NCBI RefSeq assembly: GCF_000739655.1
Contig: NZ_BATR01000093.1
Coordinates: 40,831 to 104,830, forward strand
Length of the DNA: 64,000 nt
Direction of reading: 5' to 3'
Source of the DNA: Verrucomicrobium sp. BvORR106
GTDB lineage: Bacteria; Verrucomicrobiota; Verrucomicrobiia; Verrucomicrobiales; Verrucomicrobiaceae
Shown here: in pieces, positions 51,231 through 58,629 of the stretch
Layout: each line of letters starts with the position of its first letter
How positions within the stretch are numbered: the stretch's first letter is position 1
Made by a program: the position numbers and the translations under genes
Notes under the pieces: model-generated
Databases searched by the model: none
Seen by the model: only the letters and a program-made list of their open reading frames with translations
What the model was told of the DNA's origin: nothing

Positions 51231-52493
51231 TCAGATCACACCGTTCATCGTGCCCGTGCTGTAGCCGAAGCACTCTGCGTCCCGGCCAAAGCGTTGCGCC
51301 ATAGTGAGGTAAAGGTTGCTCAGCGGCACCTTCCTGCCCTCCTGCTCCGGCATTCTCACATGTGTCTGGTGGCGGTAGCCTCCCCCGGCCACCAGCACGG
51401 GCAGATGGCGGTTGGTGTGCGCGCTGCCGTCCCCCATGCCACTGCCAAAGAGCACCTGCGTGCTGTCCAGCAGGCCGAGGTCAGAGAGCTTGCTGATGAA
51501 GCGAGCGAGCTGCGCCATCTGGTAGCGTTCCACCTTGCGCATGCCTGTCATGAGGGTGGGGTCCTTGCCATGATGGGAGTAGGCATGGTAGCCCTTGGCC
51601 TCGATGCCCACTGCGCCAGTGTCAAAAGCACCGGGAATCTCGATGGTGGCCACGCGGGTGGAATCGGTCTGCAAGGCTAGGGCGATGAGGTCAAAGAGGA
51701 TCGGAAGCTGTTGTGTCACCGTGCCGTTCTTGGGCTCCTTCATCTCCACCTTGGGCCGGGGGCGGGAGACCCAGTCCCGCTCCTGCTGGAGGGTCTTTTC
51801 CACTTCACGGATCGAGGTGAAATATTGGTCGAGCTTCTCCTTGTCGCCGTGACTCAGCCGGCTGTTCATCACCCGGGCCTGTTCCTGGATGGTATCGAGG
51901 ATGGACCCTTGGTGCTGATACCGGGCGGTGCGCAGCGCGGCCTTGTCCGCGGGGTCATCCACGAAGAGCATTTGAAACACCTGGCTCACTTTTTGGATGG
52001 AGGGCACCATCACCCCAGAGCGTGTCCAGGAGAGCTCCACGCCGCCACCGTTGTTGCTGCCGGCAGAGGTGTTCAGCACGGGGAAGCGGCTGGCTCCGGC
52101 CACGTGCTCGGCACAGTACTGGTCCAGCGTGATGTTGCCGTCCGGCATGCCTGCGGCCTCGGAGGATCGCACCCCAGAGAGAAACGCATGGGTGCCGGAG
52201 TGGCCTCCGTTCAAGCCGTGGTCCAGATGGGAAAAGACCGTGAACTTCCCCCGCACCTCCTCCAGAGGCTGCAGGCTCTCCGGCAGGGCGGCGGTCAATC
52301 CCGTGTCTGCAGGGAAGAACGCGTCCGCAATCATGCCGAACGGATTGGCCACGCAGACAAAGCGCTGCACGCTGGTCTGCCCGGGGCTGCCCTGGCCCAT
52401 TGCCTCCAGAAACGGCAGGGCGAGGCAGGCCCCTGCTCCGCGGAGCAGATGGCGGCGGGAGAGACGTCGGCGGTGAGTGAGGATGTGGCTCAT
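51231..52493 (-). CDS. DUF1552 protein (copy B)
   Basis: A 420-aa exported protein with a twin-arginine-like leader (LSRRHLLRGAGACLALPFLEAM). Landmarks as in copy A: FVCVANPFGMIADAFFPAD, FSHLDHGLNGGHSGTHAFLSG, NITLDQYCAEHV, GSILDTIQEQARVMNSRLSHGDKEKLDQYFTSIREVEKTL, YHAYSHHGKDPTLMTGMRKVERYQMAQLARFISKL, and TQVLFGSGMGDGSAHTNRHLPVLVAGG. It is clearly more distant from copy A than a recent tandem copy would be. It is the first gene of unit B; the ATG at 52493 places the leader at the N-terminus. Confidence 0.92.
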   Translation of the reverse strand: MSHILTHRRRLSRRHLLRGAGACLALPFLEAMGQGSPGQTSVQRFVCVANPFGMIADAFFPADTGLTAALPESLQPLEEVRGKFTVFSHLDHGLNGGHSGTHAFLSGVRSSEAAGMPDGNITLDQYCAEHVAGASRFPVLNTSAGSNNGGGVELSWTRSGVMVPSIQKVSQVFQMLFVDDPADKAALRTARYQHQGSILDTIQEQARVMNSRLSHGDKEKLDQYFTSIREVEKTLQQERDWVSRPRPKVEMKEPKNGTVTQQLPILFDLIALALQTDSTRVATIEIPGAFDTGAVGIEAKGYHAYSHHGKDPTLMTGMRKVERYQMAQLARFISKLSDLGLLDSTQVLFGSGMGDGSAHTNRHLPVLVAGGGYRHQTHVRMPEQEGRKVPLSNLYLTMAQRFGRDAECFGYSTGTMNGVI

Positions 52494-52549
52494 GGGTGGA
52501 GGCAACGGCAGGCGTTCGGAGAGTAACGGACTGGCGCCAGAATTACCTC

Positions 52550-52565
52550 CCCCGAGTTCTCGGGG
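52550..52565. promoter_or_regulatory. Palindrome CCCCGA-GTTC-TCGGGG in the divergent DUF1552-B / histidine kinase promoter region
   Basis: 57 bp upstream of the DUF1552-B start and 65 bp upstream of the kinase start on the other strand. A copy with one central base change is at 48572-48587. A good candidate for the binding site of the response regulator at 54730-55467. Confidence 0.6.
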
Positions 52566-52629
52566 TGAACAGGTGAAAATGGCGGATGGCAAACGCAGGG
52601 CGCGAAGCTAAGCTGGTCGGGTCCCACTG

Positions 52630-54723
52630 ATGAACGCTGCTCTACGCGAACGAGATTCCTTGCCTCTGCCAGCCCGGCGGAGGAACGGGTTATCGCGCAG
52701 GACGGCGACCTTGATCTTGGCGGGGGTTGCATGGGGGCTGGCTCTGTTCTCCCTCCCGTGCCACGCCGGTATTTTGGAGTGGTTGAGCCCGGAACTCGCC
52801 CGCATGGAGCGGGAACGCGTGGACCTGGAGCAGCAGCTTCCCGGCCTTCCGACTGCGCCGGCTGTGCACCCATCCGAGCGGATCGGCTGGCACAGCCTTT
52901 ACCTGGGCGCGCCCGAGGCGGAGCAGTGGGTGGATCTCCGGCTGGGCCGGCCACAGGCTGTCGATGCTGTGGTGCTGATTGCTCCCCCACCTGGCGGGGC
53001 GACGACGAAAGCTGGCTACGGCTTTCCCAAGCGCTTCCGTGTGGAGGCGACCTTGGCAGACGATGAGCAAGACGGAGCCGATAACGACGGTCTTGTGGTG
53101 CTGGCGGACTACACGCAGCAAGATTTCCCCAATCCTGGGAATCTGCCGGTATGGATCCCGGTGGGGGGAAGGGTGGTCAAGGAACTCCGCATCACGGCGA
53201 CGCGTCTCTACACCGAGGGCGGGCGCAGCTTTGTCGCACTGGGGGAAGTGATGGTGATGCAGGGGAAGAGAAATCTCGGGCCGGAACTGGAGGCCGTGGG
53301 GCCAGACCGGGTAAAGGCCCGCAGCAGCCAGGGCACGCGGCCCGACTGGGGGAGGATTAATCTGGTGGATGGGCACACGGTGCTGGGGCCACCGCTGGGG
53401 CACCGCGCCAGTCCAGCGTTGGGATTCCGCAGCAAGCCGGCCAGTGAGAGTCTCGGGCTCACGCGACCTTGGGTCATGGTGGACCTGGGTGAGGTGGTGC
53501 CTGTGGATGAGGTGAGGTTGTTTCCTGCGCATCCGCCAGCCTTTGCCCACAGCCCGGGGTATGGTTTCCCGGTGCGTTATCACCTTGAACTCCGGCTGGA
53601 TCAGACGGAACTGCCGGAGTACCTGGCGCCTCCGCAGTCCGGCAGCTACACGGCTCCTCCCGGGGATAACGTGGTGACCCTCGTGGGGGACGGTCGGCGG
53701 GCCCGGTTCGTCCGGTTGAATGTGGATGAGCCTCACGTCAGCAATGGCAGTGCCGTCTTTGCCCTTGCCGAACTGCAAGTGTGGTCAGGCGGGCAGAATG
53801 TGGCGCTGGGCAGGCCGGTCACTTCCTCCGATTCCACGGAGGCAGAGGGCTGGGAAAAAGGGGCGCTGGTGGATGGCTATGCCAGCGTGGCAGACATTGT
53901 GGACTGGCCCGACTGGCTGGAAGGCCTTTCGAAGCGTCGGGAACTGGAGCAGCAACTGGCGGCACTGGCCGTGCTGCGCGGTAGCATCGTCCAGCGCTGG
54001 CAGCGGGCGGGCTTGCTGATCCTGGGTGGATTGGCTGCGGCGGCGGTGATGGCCATGGTGGGTTGGAATTTGCGACAACGGCAGCTGCGGCGGTCGGAAA
54101 TGGAGGCCCTGAGGGAAAGAATTTCCCAGGACCTTCATGACGAGATCGGCAGCAGCCTCGGCAGCATTGCCCTGATCAGCCAGGACGCTCTGGCCATGGC
54201 ACCGGATGATGACCTCAGGCGGGAGTTGCAGGAAATACGGGATACTGCCCAGCAGACGCTGGACTCCATGCGGGACATTGTGCGGCTGGCCCAGAGCGGG
54301 GTCTATGGGCAGGGAGACCTGACCGCGCATCTGCGGGAGATCGCCGACCGCATGCTGCGTGGCATCCCGCACGAGTGGACCTCCGACCCAACGGTGGACC
54401 GGGCATTCAACGCGTTGCCGATGAACCAGCGGCGGGATCTGGTGCTGATGTTCAAGGAGACCCTGCACAACATCATGCGTCACGCCCGGGCGACGAGAGT
54501 CCAGATTCACCTGACCCGCGAGAGCGCCATGGTCGAGGTCTCGGTTCAGGACAACGGGTGCGGGTTCGCCTTCACGGCTCAAAAGCCGGGATCATCGGCC
54601 AATGGCAGCGGCATGGGCCTGTCCAATCTACAACGCCGCGCTGCCAAGCACGGCGGGCGTACCCTCATCGATTCCACTCCCGGACAGGGCACCCACATCC
54701 GCCTTCGTCTCCCACTTTCCTAG
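52630..54723 (+). CDS. NarL-type sensor histidine kinase with discoidin-like sensor region
   Basis: A 697-aa kinase. Signal or first membrane helix about 25-45, then a 400-residue extracytoplasmic region with two halves resembling F5/8-type-C or discoidin modules: about 80-210 with EQWVDLRLGRPQAVDAVVLIAP, YGFPKRFRVEATL, VKELRITATRLY, FVALGEVMVMQGKRNL; and about 270-405 with PWVMVDLGEVVPVDEVRLFPAH, YGFPVRYHLELRL, ARFVRLNVDEPH, FALAELQVWSGGQNVALG. A second helix is at about 457-477. HisKA_3 with H503 (SQDLHDEIGSSLGSIAL) and the HATPase domain (NIMRHARATRVQIHL, DNGCGFAF, GSGMGLSNLQRRAAKHGG) follow. It may sense a carbohydrate. It is 6 bp from the regulator gene and divergent from the DUF1552/1592 units. 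Confidence 0.9.
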   Translation: MNAALRERDSLPLPARRRNGLSRRTATLILAGVAWGLALFSLPCHAGILEWLSPELARMERERVDLEQQLPGLPTAPAVHPSERIGWHSLYLGAPEAEQWVDLRLGRPQAVDAVVLIAPPPGGATTKAGYGFPKRFRVEATLADDEQDGADNDGLVVLADYTQQDFPNPGNLPVWIPVGGRVVKELRITATRLYTEGGRSFVALGEVMVMQGKRNLGPELEAVGPDRVKARSSQGTRPDWGRINLVDGHTVLGPPLGHRASPALGFRSKPASESLGLTRPWVMVDLGEVVPVDEVRLFPAHPPAFAHSPGYGFPVRYHLELRLDQTELPEYLAPPQSGSYTAPPGDNVVTLVGDGRRARFVRLNVDEPHVSNGSAVFALAELQVWSGGQNVALGRPVTSSDSTEAEGWEKGALVDGYASVADIVDWPDWLEGLSKRRELEQQLAALAVLRGSIVQRWQRAGLLILGGLAAAAVMAMVGWNLRQRQLRRSEMEALRERISQDLHDEIGSSLGSIALISQDALAMAPDDDLRRELQEIRDTAQQTLDSMRDIVRLAQSGVYGQGDLTAHLREIADRMLRGIPHEWTSDPTVDRAFNALPMNQRRDLVLMFKETLHNIMRHARATRVQIHLTRESAMVEVSVQDNGCGFAFTAQKPGSSANGSGMGLSNLQRRAAKHGGRTLIDSTPGQGTHIRLRLPLS

Positions 54724-54729
54724 ACCCTC

Positions 54730-55467
54730 ATGGCTGACGCATCTGCCCCTTCTCACTCCCCTGTGCCAGTCCCCGTGCCTGTCTGGTTGGTGGAGGATCA
54801 CAAAACCTATGGCGAGCGGCTCATGCGAGCCCTCAACCGGCTGGACGGCATCACTTGTGGTCAGCGATTCACCGCGGTGGAGGATGCGGTGGCCAGATTG
54901 CAAGCCGTGGGTGACGAGCTCCCGTCCGTGCTTTTGCTGGATGTGGAGCTCCCGGGTATGAGCGGCATTGAGGGAATCGCAGCGCTGAAGTCGCATGCCC
55001 CGAACTTGGCCATCGTGATCCTCACCGTGTTTGAAGATGACGACAAGATCTTCCGGGCCATTTGCGCGGGGGCCGCAGGCTACCTGCTGAAGACCGCTGG
55101 AGTCGATGACATCGCTGCAGCCATCCGCACTGCTGCCGCGGGCGGCTCACCGATCAATCCCGCCATCGCCCGGCGGGTCCTGGAGATGTTCTCCAAAGTA
55201 AATGCGGGACGGGCAGGGGATCAAGGAAACAGCAGTCCTGCTCGAGAGGCCGCGGGCAAGGGTGGCCAGGCCACGTACGGCCTGACCCCCCGGGAACTGC
55301 AAATTCTGGAGCTGCTGGTGCAAGGTCACACCATCAAGCAGGCAGCGGGGGAGATGGGCATCGGCTACTACACAGCGGATGAGTACATCCGCAGCGTGTA
55401 CGAGAAGCTACAAGTACGCAGTCGTGGTGGAGCGATCGCCAAGGCGGTGAAAGAGCGGCTGGTGTAG
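54730..55467 (+). CDS. NarL/FixJ-type response regulator
   Basis: A 245-aa partner of the upstream kinase. Receiver domain about 15-135 with D71 (LLLDVELPGMSGIEGI) and the switch lysine in GYLLKTAGVDDIAAAI. A Ser/Ala/Gly-rich linker of about 40 residues leads to a LuxR-type HTH (LTPRELQILELLVQGHTIKQAAGEMGIGYYTADEYIRSVYEKLQVRSRGGAIAKA). The HTH has YTADEYIRSVYEKL where the family usually has TVK-HI-NIY-KL. Confidence 0.93.
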   Translation: MADASAPSHSPVPVPVPVWLVEDHKTYGERLMRALNRLDGITCGQRFTAVEDAVARLQAVGDELPSVLLLDVELPGMSGIEGIAALKSHAPNLAIVILTVFEDDDKIFRAICAGAAGYLLKTAGVDDIAAAIRTAAAGGSPINPAIARRVLEMFSKVNAGRAGDQGNSSPAREAAGKGGQATYGLTPRELQILELLVQGHTIKQAAGEMGIGYYTADEYIRSVYEKLQVRSRGGAIAKAVKERLV

Positions 55468-55534
55468 CCAATGAGTGGAAGGCGGAGGATCCGAAACTGG
55501 CACGGGGGCTGCGGCTGTTGGGCGGAAGGTGATT

Positions 55535-56890
55535 TCAGATGCTGGTCTTGTTTTCTGATTGGACGATAGTGGGCTTGTGCCTCCATGAGGGCTTGGTCCA
55601 CGGCATCAGTTTCCATCCCAGACGGGTCCATCCGTTGAGGAGTTGCAGAATTCTCCCCTGCAACTGTTTGACGGCTGAAGTCGACTCATGAAGCTCTTTT
55701 TTCACCCGGGCCAGTTCCTTTCGCGCTTCTTTCAGCGCCTGAAGGCTGGAGTTCGCATTGCCGGCAATAGCGTCTTGGTCGGCTATTTGCCGCCGCTTAA
55801 GAGACTCAAGCTCTGAGACAACATCGGCACGAGCATTCTCGGTGATCTCGAGAAGCTGCTGCAACTCCAGGATGTGGGACTGTAGGATGAGTGGCGATAG
55901 CGGGCGGGGAGCAGACGGCATCGTGGCCAAGAACGACCTCCCGATGGAGGGGCCGCGGAGAGGGGGTGCGCACCAGAGCGGCGGAATCACATGTGCTATC
56001 TGGCTGGCGTCTGAGAAGCAGACGGCCGATTTGCTGACATTGGACAGTCCGCAGAGCAGATGCCCGCAGCGTGATAGAAGCAGAGCATCGAGGAGCACCT
56101 CAAGACCGAGGAGATACCGGTGATGATGACGCTGATGATCGAACAACCAGTGGTAGTCCGAGGGGTAGCTGCCCGACGCTGAAGTGCGATGGCCCGGATT
56201 GACGAGAAGTCGAGAGCCAAAGTGTCCGCGGAAAATCTCCACGGTTTCGTGTTCATCGCACGCCAGAAACACCGTTCTGAAATGAAACTCACGATCCAAG
56301 GCGGCTGCTTGGTCGAGAAAGGTCGACGCCGTGGGAGGTATGGGGTGCTCAGGGAGGAGTCCCGTGCGCATGTCCGTGCCGCGAACATGGACTCCCAAGA
56401 CATCTGACTGCACAACCGGAGGTAGAATGGCATTCGCCTTTGCCAAAATTTCAGGCTGAACTTGGATGTACTTGTTAATCAAGTCTCGCGCCCGTGATAG
56501 CAGCGGGGCCGGAAAGACCGCATCGGGGTCAGTGGTGAACGGTCCATCCACCGAGCCCTGGTTGTCGAGTGGGTCGAGGGCAAGGGCTTCTGAAAGTGAA
56601 AGGCCGGCCGGCTGTTCGAAGTAGTATTCCCAGGCGTTCCGGGTGCCCAATTCATCGCTGTCTTCATTGTAGCGGGTGGGATGGTTCTCCATATCCACCA
56701 CTGGGAGCATGCCCTGCCGGTCCGCCTCATCGAGCCCTTGCAGTATCACCGTGAAATTGGACCAAAATCCCCAGCCCGGCGGAGGCCGGTAGATAATATA
56801 GGGGCGCCCTTTAGGTGACAGCACGTGCGTAAATCGCAGGCCAGACAGGGGATGGCAAGCACAAAAGAAAAGTGTTTGGCTTCCAGGCAC
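55535..56890 (-). CDS. Fucosyltransferase-like glycosyltransferase with C-terminal coiled coil
   Basis: A 451-aa cytoplasmic protein. The N-terminal half contains GWGFWSNFTVILQGLDEADRQGMLPVVDMENHPTRYNE and AWEYYFEQPAGL, and the centre has LGVHVRGTDMRTGLLPEHPIPP (HxRGTD, a GDP-sugar phosphate-binding motif of GT23 / O-fucosyltransferase-like families) with RTVFLACDEHETVEIFRGHFG downstream. The C-terminal about 100 residues are a long coiled coil (LESLKRRQIADQDAIAGNAN ... ALKEARKELARVKKELHESTSAVKQLQ) ending in a basic/Trp-rich tail. The sugar is inferred to be fucose only from the family. It is convergent with the two-component genes and is the last protein gene before the tRNA array. Confidence 0.75.
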   Translation of the reverse strand: MPGSQTLFFCACHPLSGLRFTHVLSPKGRPYIIYRPPPGWGFWSNFTVILQGLDEADRQGMLPVVDMENHPTRYNEDSDELGTRNAWEYYFEQPAGLSLSEALALDPLDNQGSVDGPFTTDPDAVFPAPLLSRARDLINKYIQVQPEILAKANAILPPVVQSDVLGVHVRGTDMRTGLLPEHPIPPTASTFLDQAAALDREFHFRTVFLACDEHETVEIFRGHFGSRLLVNPGHRTSASGSYPSDYHWLFDHQRHHHRYLLGLEVLLDALLLSRCGHLLCGLSNVSKSAVCFSDASQIAHVIPPLWCAPPLRGPSIGRSFLATMPSAPRPLSPLILQSHILELQQLLEITENARADVVSELESLKRRQIADQDAIAGNANSSLQALKEARKELARVKKELHESTSAVKQLQGRILQLLNGWTRLGWKLMPWTKPSWRHKPTIVQSENKTSI

Positions 56891-56931
56891 GGCCTAGGGG
56901 CGGAATGGAGTGGGGGACGAGACAAAGTGGG

Positions 56932-57004
56932 TGCTCGCGACAGGAGTCGCACCTGTACTGGCGGCGCTCTCAACGCCGTGCCTCTGCTGTTGGGCTACGC
57001 GAGC
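56932..57004 (-). tRNA. tRNA-Leu(GAG)-like, class I body, G55
   Basis: 7-bp acceptor GCTCGCG/CGCGAGC, discriminator A, CCA not encoded (CCC follows). Anticodon loop TTGAGAG on CGGCG/CGCCG. D-loop AACAGCAGA, T-loop TGCGACT (G at 55). The variable region is 5 nt, although bacterial Leu tRNAs normally have a long arm. Confidence 0.75.
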
Positions 57005-57019
57005 GGGGAATGGGAAAGT

Positions 57020-57095
57020 TGGCAACCCCAGCCGGATTCGCACCGGCATTCTTCGATAGAAAGTCGAAGGTCTTGGCTGATTAGACGATGGGGTC
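57020..57095 (-). tRNA. tRNA-Glu(TTC)-like, G55
   Basis: Acceptor GACCCCA/TGGGGTT, discriminator G, CCA encoded. D-stem GTCT/AGAC with loop AATCAGCCA. Anticodon loop CTTTCTA. T-arm GCCGG-TGCGAAT-CCGGC. The body resembles ordinary tRNA-Glu (CATCGTCTA) apart from the D- and T-loop changes. Confidence 0.85.
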
Positions 57096-57138
57096 GAGTG
57101 AGGGGGAAAGGGAAGGGGGATAAACCTGGCTCTAGAAA

Positions 57139-57233
57139 TGGCGGAACGCGGAGGACATGCTCCCCATCGCACCGTGAAGGTACGACGATCTCGTTAGCAC
57201 CGAGTCCCAGCGCGCTTGTCTGGTTCACGTTCC
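57139..57233 (-). tRNA. tRNA-Ser(GCT)-like, 8+4 form
   Basis: 8-bp acceptor GGAACGTG/CGCGTTCC, discriminator G, CCA encoded. D-arm CCAG-ACAAGCGCG-CTGG. Anticodon loop GTGCTAA. Long variable arm. T-arm of only 4 bp, GGGG-AGCATGT-CCTC. Confidence 0.78.
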
Positions 57234-57344
57234 GTGGAGAGAAGTCAGGGTTAAGACTGAGTATGAAGGGGGACGTAGCACCAAGAAAGGTGGGAAGCCC
57301 GAGATGGGTGTTTCTTGGCGATTGAGGTCCGACATCTGGCGACG

Positions 57345-57525
57345 AAGTCGCTGTGGAGTGCGGCGAGAATCGCCGCTCTAGCCCTTGCTTGTGACGTAGT
57401 AAAAGGTATGCGCGGCCTTGGACGGAGGAATGGCCTGCTTGAGGCAGGCCTCCGATACCGGTCTTTGGTTCGAGGCTATCACAAGGACTCCCGAAAGCGG
57501 CGGTTCCCGCGCGCACTCCAAAAGC
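57345..57525. repeat. MITE-like inverted repeat pair inside the tRNA array gap
   Basis: The left end (about 57350-57383, read in reverse complement AGAGCGGCGATTCTCGCCGC then ACTCCAC) matches the right end (about 57493-57523, AAAGCGGCGGTTCCCGCGCG then CACTCCAA) imperfectly. It is related to the element at 5343-5555. A perfect hairpin GGAGGAATGGCCTGCTTGAGG / GGCCTCC-like pair lies between. The gap 57234-57615 holds no tRNA or protein gene. Confidence 0.5.
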
Positions 57526-57615
57526 GCTTCGCGCTCAGGTGGCGGAGTTGAAGAGTAGTTTGAGGGTGTGTCGGCCTTGCTGGATCACGAGAAGTTCGAA
57601 CATAGGGCAATGAGA

Positions 57616-57691
57616 TGGTCCCGATGGCAGGAGTTGCACCTGCACTGACTCCGGTTTGAGCGGAGCGCCTCTGCTGTTGGGCTACACCGGG
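57616..57691 (-). tRNA. tRNA-Leu(CAA)-like, class I body, G55
   Basis: Acceptor CCCGGTG/CATCGGG, discriminator A, CCA encoded. D-loop AACAGCAGA, anticodon loop CTCAAAC on CTCCG/CGGAG, variable region TCAGT, T-arm GCAGG-TGCAACT-CCTGC. First pair C1-G72. Confidence 0.82.
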
Positions 57692-57701
57692 GGAGAGAAA
57701 A

Positions 57702-57780
57702 TGGTGCTCGTGGCAGGACTTGCACCCGCATGGGTCTATTACGGTTTCAAGGAGTTAGAAGCTCCAGCCGATACACGAGC
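57702..57780 (-). tRNA. tRNA-Arg(TCT)-like without D-arm
   Basis: Acceptor GCTCGTG/CACGAGC, discriminator A, CCA encoded. Only TATCGGC separates the acceptor from the anticodon stem (TGGAG-CTTCTAA-CTCCT). A 20-nt variable region follows, in which CCGTA can pair with TA(T)CGG. T-arm GCGGG-TGCAAGT-CCTGC. Confidence 0.75.
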
Positions 57781-57796
57781 ATGGTTGAGAGGAAAT

Positions 57797-57872
57797 TGGT
57801 CCCGGCGGCAGGAATCGCACCCGCACTGGCTCCGTTCTAAGCGGAGTGCCTCTGCTGTTGGGCTACGCCGGG
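57797..57872 (-). tRNA. tRNA-Leu(TAG)-like, class I body, G55
   Basis: Acceptor CCCGGCG/CGCCGGG, discriminator A, CCA encoded. Anticodon loop CTTAGAA on CTCCG/CGGAG. D-loop AACAGCAGA; variable region CCAGT; T-arm GCGGG-TGCGATT-CCTGC. Nearly the same body as the Leu(CAA) gene. Confidence 0.82.
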
Positions 57873-57876
57873 AAAA

Positions 57877-57955
57877 TGGTGCTCGCGGCAGGATTTGCAC
57901 CCGCATGAGTCTGTTACGGTTTCAATGGGTTCGAAGCCCAAGCCGATACGCGAGC
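57877..57955 (-). tRNA. tRNA-Arg(TCG)-like without D-arm
   Basis: Acceptor GCTCGCG/CGCGAGC, discriminator A, CCA encoded. Same unusual layout as the Arg(TCT) gene: TATCGGC linker, anticodon stem-loop TTGGG-CTTCGAA-CCCAT, 20-nt variable region (TTGAAACCGTAACAGACTCA), T-arm GCGGG-TGCAAAT-CCTGC. Confidence 0.75.
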
Positions 57956-58007
57956 ATGAACAATAAAGTGGACCTGTGAGTTGCTTGCTGCCCCGCAATT
58001 CACCAAG

Positions 58008-58081
58008 CGGCTCCGGATGGATTTGCACCATCAACCACCCGGTCCAAAGCCGGGTGCTCTGTCTGATTGAGCTACGGAGCT
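58008..58081 (-). tRNA. tRNA-Gln(TTG)-like, G55
   Basis: Acceptor AGCTCCG/CGGAGCC with A1/C72 unpaired, discriminator G (as expected for Gln), CCA not encoded. D-stem GCTC/GAGC with loop AATCAGACA. Anticodon loop CTTTGGA. T-arm GATGG-TGCAAAT-CCATC. Confidence 0.82.
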
Positions 58082-58118
58082 CCTCGTGGTGATTCAAAAA
58101 CATGGCGGCAAGGGGGAT

Positions 58119-58192
58119 TGGTCGGGCGCGTCCGAGTTGCACGGCTCAACTCCACACCGAATGGAGCATGCTGCTGTCACATCCCGCGCCCG
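58119..58192 (-). tRNA. tRNA-Pro(CGG)-like with short T-stem
   Basis: 8-bp acceptor CGGGCGCG/CGCGCCCG, discriminator A, CCA encoded, C1-G72 as in Pro tRNAs. Anticodon loop TTCGGTG on CTCCA/TGGAG. D region contains CAGC. T-stem only CCG/CGG plus a G/A mismatch around loop TGCAACT. Confidence 0.72.
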
Positions 58193-58212
58193 GGATCTTT
58201 GAGGACTGAAAA

Positions 58213-58289
58213 TGGTCACGCAGGCAGGACTTGCACCTGCTTCCACTTGTCTCCCGGACAAGTGCCTCGTCTGCTTTGGCCTCTGCGTG
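58213..58289 (-). tRNA. tRNA-Pro(GGG)-like with C33
   Basis: Acceptor CACGCAG/CTGCGTG, discriminator A, CCA encoded. D-arm GCC-AAAGCAGACGA-GGC. Anticodon stem CTTGT/ACAAG with loop CCGGGAG, so position 33 is C in place of the invariant U. T-arm GCAGG-TGCAAGT-CCTGC. Confidence 0.78.
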
Positions 58290-58320
58290 AACTGAGGTTC
58301 ATGAAACACTGAAGGAAAGT

Positions 58321-58396
58321 TGGACGCACGCCCCGGACTTTCACCGGGTAATCCGGTTTTGCAGACCGGTGGCGCGAGGGCTTTGCCTTGCGTGCG
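58321..58396 (-). tRNA. tRNA-Cys(GCA)-like, G55 A56
   Basis: Acceptor CGCACGC/GCGTGCG, discriminator T (the Cys identity base), CCA encoded. D-arm GGC-AAAGCCCTCGC-GCC. Anticodon loop CTGCAAA on CCGGT/ACCGG. T-arm CCCGG-TGAAAGT-CCGGG, the only member with A at position 56. Confidence 0.83.
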
Positions 58397-58411
58397 ATTG
58401 GCGGGAGAAAT

Positions 58412-58487
58412 TGGGGTGATCAACGGGACTTGCACCCGCACGTCAGCCTTCACAGGGCTGGATGCTAACTTTTACATCATGATCACC
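58412..58487 (-). tRNA. tRNA-His(GTG)-like, G55
   Basis: 8-bp acceptor GGTGATCA/TGATCACC that includes the extra G(-1)-C73 pair diagnostic of His, CCA encoded. D-arm ATG-TAAAAGTTAG-CAT. Anticodon loop CTGTGAA on CAGCC/GGCTG. T-arm GCGGG-TGCAAGT-CCCGT. Confidence 0.85.
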
Positions 58488-58510
58488 ATTTGGGTTTGAG
58501 CCGGAGATGT

Positions 58511-58605
58511 TGGCGGAAGCCGGAGGGCATGCTCCCCATTCCACCGCTAGAGTGGAACGATCCGTCTTCGAGGCGGTCCCGGCGCGCTGGTCCGGTTCAG
58601 CTTCC
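58511..58605 (-). tRNA. tRNA-Ser(CGA)-like, 8+4 form
   Basis: 8-bp acceptor GGAAGCTG/CGGCTTCC, discriminator G, CCA encoded. D-arm CCGG-ACCAGCGCG-CCGG. Anticodon loop CTCGAAG with mismatches at both stem ends. Long variable arm (TTCCAC/GTGGAA). T-arm GGGG-AGCATGC-CCTC. Confidence 0.78.
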
Positions 58606-58629
58606 ATTTAAAAGGGGGTGGATAAAAAG

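Noticed and set aside
56825..57325. Open frames within the tRNA array (also 58890-59369 and 59466-59984)
   Set aside because: They consist of tRNA sequence and spacers; translations such as GVGCQLSHSPLA have no support.
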